A stretch of 64,000 nt of DNA. Origin: Anaeramoeba flamelloides (Eukaryota > Metamonada > Anaeramoebidae). Below are positions 40,623 through 50,100 of the stretch, piece by piece. The stretch's first letter is position 1. Each line of letters starts with the position of its first letter. A model generated the notes under the pieces. It searched no databases and had not been told where the DNA came from. It was given only the letters and a program-made list of their open reading frames with translations. The translations under genes and the position numbers were made by a program. Where the stretch lies: NCBI GenBank assembly GCA_027625915.1, contig JANTQA010000023.1, forward strand, positions 6,262,001 through 6,326,000. Reading direction: 5' to 3'.

Positions 40623-41113
40623 TAGTAGGGAAAAAAATACCGGACATGAAAAAAATACCGGACAAGATTTTTAATAGTGAGTATTAGTAAAATTTTTTGC
40701 ATAATTTCAATGAAATCCTTATTATAAATAACCAATTTTTTTATGAGATTAGTAATAAACCTACCTAAAGTCCATCAAAGTAAGGTGTCTCTAGAATACT
40801 GGAGTAATTGTTTGATAGCCTAATGATGATCAACTTTTTTTGAAAAAAAATCCAGTTTTATCGAGGTTTACTAGAGTTTGGAAAATGATAATTTTTCTTC
40901 TTGTTTTTTTGATTGATTGAATGGTGTTTTGAACAAGTGTGATTTCATCAATCATCATTCTAATAAGTGGGAGAGTTATAATTGAAAAAGTTGGATTCTT
41001 AAAAAAAGGAATTTGATTGTAAATAAATGAAATTACACAATAATTTTACTAATATTCACAATTAATAATCTTGTCCGGGATTTTTTTCATGTCCGGTATT
41101 TTTTTCACTGCTC
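40623..41113. mobile_element. MITE family C with 85-bp terminal inverted repeats
   Basis: Left arm: AGTAGGGAAAAAAATACCGG, ACATGAAAAAAATACCGGAC, AAGATTTTTAATAGTGA. The right arm is the inverted match, ending ATGTCCGG.ATTTTTTTCACTGCTC. Each arm therefore carries the unit AAAAAAATACCGGACA twice. TA flanks at 40621-40622 and 41114-41115. The 300-bp interior is non-coding. Confidence 0.8.
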
Positions 41114-41115
41114 TA

Positions 41116-41189
41116 TTCTAATTCTTGGAATGTGATTTATTTTGGAAAACTGAATGAAAATTTTGATCTTTTTCTTTTACAATTAACAG
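41116..41189. repeat. Second copy of the MITE B right end
   Basis: CTTGGAATGTGATTTATTTTGG..TTTACAATTAACAG repeats about 40550-40620 in direct orientation, followed by TA (41190-41191). MITE C thus lies between two copies of one MITE B end. Confidence 0.7.
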
Positions 41190-41259
41190 TAGTCCCTTAA
41201 ATCGAATTTTTGGTCAATAAGATTCTATGAATTTATTTTTTATTATTTAAATTTTAGTC

Positions 41260-42688
41260 TTAGGGATTTGTTTGTATTTTTTTTTTATGTTTTTTTTGGA
41301 TTTTTTTGAAACTAAAAAAAAAGTTTAATTCCACATTATCAGGTTTAGGTGGTTGCTCTATACCTTGTGTATGAAGAAAATTACAGGACACTGAATAAAC
41401 CCTTCATAAAATAGAATCATAAAATTGGATTTAAAAAAAATACAAGAAAAAAAAAAAAAATAAAGCACAAACCAGATTTTTCAACCATTCCGATTCTTTC
41501 ACAAACAATAGGATACAGCGTTGGAAAAAATAGTCTTTTAAATGTGTTTAGCCAAAAATGTTGTGATCTGGTCTTTGTTTTTATAAAGCCAAGTAGCTTC
41601 TGAAAGGAGTAAAGCCTTTCTTCGTTACTCGTTGGTGTTTTTTCTTTTTTGTTAATATCTCCAACATGAGCTAAATTGGTTGGGAGTTGTTGAATTGTTT
41701 TGTTTCACAAGGACAAGAGGTAGTTGCAGTTTAATTTAAATGTAAATTTTACAAAATAAGAATGAAAGAAAGATTACTTTTGTTTGGAGGTGTTCGGAAA
41801 TAAATTGGAATTGGTTCAAGTTCAGTTGCAAATGTGTCAAAACAAATCGAAGACGTAAGAATGTTGTCCAATTGTCCATCATTGCTCTCAAGCAAAATGT
41901 CATACAACAATAAAAGAATTTTAATCCCAATTTTTCGTGTTGATCCTTTTTGCTCTAAACTACAGACAAACTCAACAAGCTCAACTTTATAGAGTAACAA
42001 CCAGAGTATGTTGATGTATCAGATTTAAATTTCAAAATGTTTGGGTAAAGAAATTTCAACAAAAAAAGGTTGAAAGGGTGATATCAAAGAAAAGAAATAT
42101 GTTCAAAGGAGAGTGTTATTTTAAACTTGAAGGATCCAAACCATTTTTAAAAAAAAAGATCAAAAATTTTTTAAGATTTTAAATTATTTACCGAAACTTT
42201 GGTATTTCCATTTTTGATAGACACGATCTCTACAATGGGTTAATAACTTCTTTAAAGAAAGATAGAAATAGGTCCAATTGATTGATTTTGGTACTTTTCG
42301 TTCTTTGATTGTTTGGGAGAAAAATCATTAAATGTTTTACAAAAGAAAAGAAAGACAAAGGCTTTGTGATTTATAAGAAAAAAGAGAATTACAAAGGAAA
42401 GGAAAGGAAAGGAAAGAAAAGAAAAGAAAGATAAAACAGACAAAGGAGTGAAATTTTAAACATACCTTTTATTGTTTGTTTCGAACTTTTTGATCCATAA
42501 AGTGTGCCTATTAAAAGGGTATAAATTTCTTTGGAGTACTGCTGAAAGAAGGTTTTTTCTGATTCTTCAGTAAACCGCTTTAAAATGATGTACTCGTTCA
42601 ATGATTTGATGCGTCTTGACCCTTTTTTATCTTGATCAAGAAATATTTCTTTTTTTTTAGTTGTTTGTTTTGTTTCATTCAGTGACAT
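41260..42688 (-). CDS. Five-exon gene of unknown function, helical protein
   Basis: A spliced model on the minus strand: 42688-42466, 42229-42192, 41979-41778, 41670-41473 and 41390-41260. All junctions are GT..AG and phases agree throughout (exon totals 223, 38, 202, 198, 131). The ATG at 42688 opens MSLNETKQTTKKKE. Later segments read LNEYIILKRFTEESEKTFF, VEFVCSLEQKG, STRKIGIKILLLLYDILLES and HFWLNTFKRLFFPTLYPIVC. The helical, Leu-rich character suggests an ARM/HEAT-like fold, and the FW..FKRLFFP piece faintly recalls C-terminal HEAT repeats of large Arf-GEF/Mon2-type proteins; I do not claim that family. Composition is well above the flanks in G/C. The start of exon 3 is uncertain (several AGs in the same phase), and exon 5 runs into an A-rich tail, so the true end may differ. 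Confidence 0.65.
42391..42431. repeat. GGAAA pentanucleotide microsatellite in intron
   Basis: AAAGG/GGAAA units grade into GAAAA units inside the first intron (42465-42230) of the five-exon gene. Confidence 0.8.
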
Positions 42689-43484
42689 CTAGAATCTTTC
42701 ACAAGAAGAAAAAGAAATAACTTCAAACAAACCAAAAGAAAAATTTCAACAAAACAGGGGTTGTCAAACTTTAAAATTCAAAATAATATTTATAATTTAT
42801 AAAAAATGATAGAAATTAAGAATTGAACTTTATGAGGGACACGACTAAGAAATACTTTTCGAACCCGGAGTTTGTTTTTTAAAATTAAAAAAATATTATA
42901 CTTGACTACAATTTAATTCTTGTAATAATATTGAAAACACATTTCAATTTCCCTTTGATCATGAAAACACCAAATAATCTTTCATTCCGTGGTACTTTGG
43001 GAAAAGGATGAAAACAAATCTTTAAATTAACTTTTGTTGAAAGGTTATTAACAGGCACTCATAAAAAGTTAGATCATTTTTTCTTTTACTATTCTTTTGA
43101 TCAAAGGAAATCCCAAAAAGATATCTTCATTTGGGGTTGAACATATTTTTTAAAGGGACTTAAAATTGAGACTAAGTCAAATGAAAAGTACCTGCTGAAT
43201 AATCACATCGAATATTTGACATCTTTACTCTTAACTATGATTTAAAATTTCAAAAATTTGAAAAAAGTTGGGAATTAATTTTGAGATTAACCTACAATTG
43301 TTCTGAGAAGATTTCTTATCAAATCAGCCATGACATCACACAAACAACTACAAAGAATATACTACATGATATAATAATTGGTCATAATCCCAAATACAAA
43401 ATTATCTCTGAATATTTGAGTGATTTAGGTGAAAAATAAATTTCTGAAATGGAAAAATAATTTTGTAATTTTTAGGGTGCTTGA
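42689..43484. other. Non-coding stretch
   Basis: Upstream flank of the five-exon gene. No exon or named repeat recognised. Confidence 0.5.
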
Positions 43485-43880
43485 TCTAATCAAAAACAAA
43501 TCAACCTATGATGTACGAAGCGTGATCAATCTTGAAAAATCAACAACCAAAAAGAGTATCATTTTCAGAAAAAAGTGCCAAAGAACGAGATACAATTTTT
43601 TACTTTGGGTGTCAGTGAATTAATTTTGAAAACAACTGTATTTCTTTTGAAGTGTTGCTCTTTTGACTTTTTGAGATCTTGAAGATTTTTTTCATTCTTT
43701 TAATTAAGAATTTGTTGTCAAGAATGTTACAAAACCCTTACTTTGTCAAATATAGAGAGCTATAAAATATAACCACAATTTCAATTAAATCAGATTAAAA
43801 TGATTTTGTATACCTGAGAACAAATTAATGTTTTAAATTGAAGCAATTTAAAGCCTTTGTAAATATAAAATAAAGAAATA
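43485..43880. repeat. Dispersed repeat F, copy 2
   Basis: Direct-orientation partner of 39540-39945. Similarity runs from ATCAACCTATGATGTACGAA to the AAATATAAAATAAAG end. The short plus-strand frame at 43429-43623 has no counterpart in the other copy and is not considered a gene. Confidence 0.65.
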
Positions 43881-45925
43881 TTTTGTTCTCAATTTCAAAA
43901 AATCAACTTTTGAAAAAAAAGTCCACTTGTTTCTTAATTTAAATTTCAAAAGGATTTAATTTCTTGAATTCAAACTTTAATTTTTTTTTTTGATTGAATT
44001 TCACCAATGAGGATCCTAATTTAAAATATTTTTTTAAATAAATGTTTTGCCTATTAAATCCTCTCACAATTTTTTAACTGTTATTTAAATTTTGTCAATC
44101 AAAAGAAGTGGAATTTCATAATATCCTTTTTTACAACCAATTCAAAAATCGAGTATGATCAAAATTCTAGCTAAGTAGCTAGAACCTTACTGCAATCTTT
44201 TTTGTAGCTTTAATTTTTATTTCCATCCAAAAATGAACTTTCCAAAAAAAAAGAGTGAAATAAAAAAATTCAATTTGTTTGAGAATGAGTAATTACTTCC
44301 AATAGTTTAATAAGCCAAATGATAGATTTAATCTACAACTTCGTAATCTTCATTTTTCAAGACAGCTAAAATTTTCAATAAATGTTATTTTTATATATAA
44401 GAAAGGTCAATGTGAAAAGAATAATTCATTTGTGGTTTAATTTTTAAATGATTATTAATCATATTTAATTGAACTTAGAATGAAAATAATTTTTTTAATT
44501 TTGTTATTATTTATTTATCTGAAAACAAACCAAAAAAAAACAAAATAGATAGAGATTTACAAATGTTTCCCTTTTCAACTCTAAGTTCTTGTTTCATACT
44601 TGAAAGCAACCAATTAGAATAAAAGATAAACATAGATTAGATTTTCAAAAGAATTTAAGTACTCTTAGTAACTTGATGGATTTCTACCAACACCCAATGA
44701 CCCCAAATTAGAATTATCATAATAACAGATATTTTATTAAATTCTTCCCCAGAAATCACAGCTTTAAACATTTTCTATAATGTTAAAATACAATCAAGTG
44801 CAACCTCAGACTTTAGAAATAGGATAATTGATTTTGAATTATCTGTTGTCACACCAAATGTTGATATATTGACTCCAACTAAAAAAATAAATACTCTCAA
44901 AAAAATCAATTGTTATTAAAATTATTTTTTTTTCATTTATTTAATAAATACACATAACTTATAAATGAAAAGAGATTAAAAATCTTGTTTTTTTTTCTTT
45001 GAATTTTTTAAGTAGTTTTAGTTAGATATATAGTGTATTTTTTTTTTATAATTTTAAACAATGAAACTCCAAAAAAAAAAAAAAAAATGATTATTCTTAC
45101 TTTAATGAAAAATTTTTTTAATGAAACAATTACTATTAATTTCGGAATTAGAAATGAGAATAATTTTATTGAGATTAAAAAAAAAATCAGGAAGAATTAT
45201 AAATGAATAACTCTACAAATAAAAGTTTTATAAACATATAGAAAATACTTATTTTTCCAATCAATTATATCATTTAATTATTGTTACAATTATAAAAAAT
45301 AATAAATAAATATATTTATTTTTTTGAAAAACTAGTCAAATAAACCATTTTCTGGTCAAATGAACCAGTTTTAACAGTGTATTACACGTTTTTAATTTTT
45401 TTTAGATAGATATCCGAAGATTAAATTTATTTAGTAAATTTCTCAATTGAAATCATTTTTTCACATTTTCCATTTTTCTTTTTTTCAATTTTTTTTTTAA
45501 TACATAATTAATTTGCAATTTTTTTTTATTGCAAGATCTATAGCCACTTGATAAATATATGCTTTTTAATGTTATTGAAACAGTGAAAAGGATTTTAGAG
45601 AAATTATATTTATTTCTATGGGAATTTAATTACATCTTAATAGATTATCAAAATGAACTTTTTTAAATATCTCAATAGGGAACAAGAATTTTGAGTTTTT
45701 CTATTTTTAAGAAAATATATTGATTTATAAATCGAATTTTCAAAAAAAAAAAAGAAATAAATATATAAAAGGGAAAGAGATTATTTAGAGTTAATAAATG
45801 TAAATGTAAATAATTTTTGACAAAACTTAATATTTTATAGTTTTCGGTAGAAAGTTCAAGAATATTTAAAAAGATGTTTGGTATAATAATAACATCATAA
45901 AATACCGTGTTGCAAAGTTCTATAG
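43881..45925. other. Non-coding AT-rich stretch
   Basis: No exon seen. A small palindrome at about 45345-45372 (AAACCATTTTCTGGTCAAATG..CCAG) is the only structure noted. Confidence 0.5.
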
Positions 45926-46402
45926 AGTACCATCAAGTACCTCTCTTTTCTAGAATTCTTAAAAAAAAAATGGGAAAAATATTTGATTTTACTCAATTCT
46001 TAAAAATTCTAGAAAAGTTAACAACGTTTTTTTTTAATTTGAGAAATAAAAAGAAAATGTAAAAAATTTTCTGTTTATTTTTGAAATAAAAAAAACTGAA
46101 ACGCATTTTTCTTGAGATTTTACAGTTTTACTTTGTGAAGTGTTCTAGGTTTTTTTGAGGTTTTCTATTTTATTTCGGAAGTGCTCTAGGTTTTTTTTAC
46201 TTTTTGAAATAAACAGAAATTTTTAATAAATTTTCTTTTCATTTCAAAAATTCAAAAAAAAAACTAACGAAAATCAATAAATTTTACAAATAAACAGATA
46301 ACTCAAGAAAAAATAAACACCATTTTTTTTTTTTTAATTAAAGAAATAAACTGAAAAATAAATCAATTTTTGGTTTATTTCTTAAATTAAAAAAAACCTA
46401 GG
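45926..46402. repeat. Modular palindromic repeat, copy 4
   Basis: Starts GAGTACCATCAAGTACC. It carries a TCTAGAATTCTT../..AAAATTCTAGAAAAG hairpin (about 45951-46015), two 'AGAAATAAAAAGAAAAT / TTCTGTTTATTT' hairpins and the GTTCTAGGTTTTTTTGAGG / AACTCAAG set, and ends AAACCTAGG. Confidence 0.7.
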
Positions 46403-46434
46403 TTGTATGAGGAGATTAATTCCCCACCCTTCAA

Positions 46435-46472
<38 letters not shown>

Positions 46473-47113
46473 ATTTATTAGTTTTGTTTCATACTGATAC
46501 AAACTATTCTTTGATGTGTATTATTCTACCTATTTCTTATTTGTTCTAAAAAATTCAATAATAAAAAATAATTGATATTGTAAAAAAATTTTTGGGTACC
46601 TTTTAAATAAAAAAAAGTTTAATTGATGTTATATAACGGGAAGTTAAGAAACTGTTTTTTTATAAAATAGCCATAGTCTTAAAAAAAAAAGATAATTTTA
46701 AGAAAAAAAAATATTGTTGCCCAAAATCTACTGATGTATACTAGAGCAGAATACACTGAATGAATAATTAAAAATAAAAAAAAGAAAAAACTAAAATCAA
46801 TTAATTTTAGAAAAATCAATTTGAAACGAATAGTTATTAGTTCTTTTTGTTTATTATTTTTTATTCAATTTTGATTTGTATTTGAAAAAAAAAAAAAAAT
46901 TTGATTGTTTGAAAAAAAAATAAAACAATAAAATAAAATGAGAGGCTGAAAAAATTAAAATTAATTTTTAATTTCTTACTAAATTAAATTGTTTTAAGTA
47001 TATGGTCTTATTTAATATTAAATTAAGAGAGTTCAAATAAAATTAGGGGGGGGGGGGGGGGGTTAAAAGCAAAAATTATAATAAAATACGAAATAATTGA
47101 AATATCGCAGAAT
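46403..47113. other. Non-coding stretch with TA microsatellite and G17 tract
   Basis: A (TA)n run at about 46439-46470 and an uninterrupted run of 17 G at 47046-47062, about 50 bp beyond the stop of the RCC1-BTB gene. In that gene's transcript the tract would be C17, probably in or near the 3' UTR. Confidence 0.7.
47046..47062. repeat. Poly(G) tract of 17
   Basis: Seventeen consecutive G residues in DNA that is otherwise almost all A/T. Confidence 0.95.
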
Positions 47114-50100
47114 TTAATTAATGTTAAATTGGCTTTTGAGTCGTTTTAAAATATAAGGCAATTCAGAAGATGTATTTAATTGGTAATAATCCACTGCATC
47201 TGACAATTCTTCAACAACTAATTCCGGGTCGTCATCAGCGGTCAATTCAATTTTATTTGAATAGAAATATTTAATTAAAATTTCGACACTTTCTATTGTT
47301 TTATGAGAATAATCTGTTACAGAATTTGAATTTTCATCAATTTTATCAAACATTTCTCGAAATAGCCCAGATTTGGCATATAAAACAAATTTGTGTACAG
47401 GAATTTCTTCATAATTTCCATCCTCGAACTCGCCCTCGTCCTCGTCTTCAATTTTAATTAACAAATTAAAATTTTTCGAATCTTCATTCTTAAATAAGCT
47501 GAACAAATCCGTTTGAAAAGATTTTTTATAAAAATTTGTAATTCTAAATTTTTGACAGATCTCGTCAATTAAAGAATAGTCTGAAATGTTTCCAGAATAA
47601 ACCCATTTGAAGAATTTTTTGAGATCACTCTCGCTATAGTTGATCAAAATTTGTTCAATTTCTTTAATTGGCCTTTGGTTTAATCGGCATTCAAGGAGAA
47701 GCTTGTGCACTTTCACGTTATTGATTGTATAGTCACTAAATTTATGGTTTTCAAGCAATATTAAGAAATCTGAATTGAGAAACTGATTTAACCCTTGTGG
47801 TAAAATAAATGTCATATTTCTTGAATATGATAGTTCGAATTCCATATTTTTTGGAAGGATCGTGCTGTTTATTTTGACTGGCTTTATATATGGTTTAGTT
47901 TGACACAATTGCAATGAGCCACCACCCCAGCCATAAAGTTCATTGCTTGTAGTGATCGCAACTACGTGTGATGTACCGGAAGTAATATCTGTGAATATCA
48001 CATCTCTCAACTCAGGAATTGGGACAAAGAGAAAACTTTCCTTCCCCAATCCGCTTTCGTGACTAGCTCCACATGCGAATACCTTCCCATCTTTAGTTAA
48101 AATAAAAGAAGAGCTAAATGTACAAACTATTTTTTGAACCAAATTCGCGAAAATCCCCTTAACCTCTTCGGCTTTACCGATTCCGTGTTTGTGGCCAATA
48201 CCTAAACATCCAGAAGTGTTCCTCCCCATTCCATATAATTTGTCATCCAGTGTTGTGAAAAAGCTAAAAACTGAATTGCACGAAGAAAATACCTTATCAA
48301 CATTCTCAGATATTTTTAAAGGAAATGGATCATTTTGATTTCTCCTTATTCCCAATTGGACTTTTTATTTGTTTGAAGAGTTTTTTTTTTTTATTATTTG
48401 TTTTTGAAAACATAACCAAAGGGAAAAGTTGAAAAAATAAATGTAAAATCTAATAAATAAAAAAAAACACTTATTATACAATATAACTTTTTTTGAAAAA
48501 CAATTAAATAATATTTTTAAGTTGAGTTTAGAAAATGATAAAGAAACATTTGAATTCTTGAAAAATTTTTTAAATTTTAAAAAATGATAAACCAAATAAC
48601 TGGAATGGTCATAACTTTTTTGTAGTGCGCAAAATTAAATCGAAAATCACTGGAAACCATTCTGTAAGTAATTACTATTGAGTAAAGTATTTCAATCCTT
48701 CAATGAGATAAGTTTAATCTCAAAATTGTAAATAAAAATAAATAAAAACATATTGTTTTGATGAATAAAAAATTAGGTAAATAAACCCCAATTCAAAATT
48801 TTTAACACACCAAAATTCAATATTTGAAAAAAAAGAAAATCTTATTTAATCAATTCAAGAAGAAATACCAAATTAGAACCATCCACTGATTGAAATGTTA
48901 ACAATTGTTTATAAATTACAATACACTCACAAAACAAAATATAAATAATTATAAATACAAATAAATTATCGGTGTGTTAAAAATTTTGGAGATTGGCAAC
49001 ACATAAAAAAAATTGTATTTGCTAAATTTGTTTAAATTCTATGAGGAATTACAGATCGATCAAATGGTTAGATACTACCAACTAATTTTATTTGGGTTCT
49101 TCTTTTTTTAACAAAGAAACTTTAAAACTATAAACTCATTGATAATAAAATTTTTGATCAACGGAAACAAGTTAGGTAATTCAAAAAATGAAATGAAAGC
49201 AAAAACTCACTTGAAAGATGAAAAAATGATTTTCATATTTTACAAAAATCAAAATTATCTCCAATTTTTAATGAAATTGTATTATTGTGATTGTTTGGAC
49301 CGTTTTAACTGTGTACGAAATTTTGGAATTTTAGTTTACAATACGACAAAATATTCCGCCCAGAGGATAGAATACTATGCTCAAAATGATCGATAAAAAA
49401 ATCCAGAAAACGGCCAATTATCTGGCAAGTATGTTAAACCATTCGATGAGATTGAGGAACTTGAAAAGGGTTTGTAGAAGATCTAAAAAGCAAAACCAAC
49501 CAAATTATAAATAGACAATATGGTGCCCAGTGATAAAATAAACAAAAATCGCCCCCAAAAATGAGATTTTTCAAAAGACAGCCAAAAACTCAAAGAAAAC
49601 ACTCATAGGAAGAAAAATCACAAAGATACAAAAAATGAAAAATCTCAAGAATTACAAAAAACTTTGAAAAAAAGATATTTTTCGAAGGAAAAAAGATTTT
49701 ATAAGATGCTACATAACTGATTTTAATAACACATTATGACAACTCTTAATATTCAAAATTTATTTTAACCCATCAGAATGCAGAGCAGATGACTCCAAAA
49801 ACATAAGGATTTTCAAATAAAATAATACATTTCCAAAAAAGTTGTGCATTTTTTTTTTATATAAGAGAAATTTCGCTTTTTTCGTGGTTCTATTCGTTAA
49901 TTTGATAATAACATTTTCAGTGGAATATTAAGACTGATACAATCAACACCTATTATATTTATTTCAAAACATGTTTATTAAAATACACATGTGGAAATAT
50001 GATCTCTCTATTTTTTGAGTTTTTTTTAAAAAAGCTACCTAAAATGTTTCAAAATTTTGTTTTTTTAAAAATTTAAAAATCCATTTTTATCAAAAAAAAA

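Noticed and set aside
47046-47062. G-run as a telomere repeat
   Set aside because: A plain homopolymer with no repeated unit, and genes continue on both sides.
49139-49396. 85-residue frame in the RCC1-BTB intron
   Set aside because: The related copy at 50719-51246 does not keep the frame, and composition is not coding-like.
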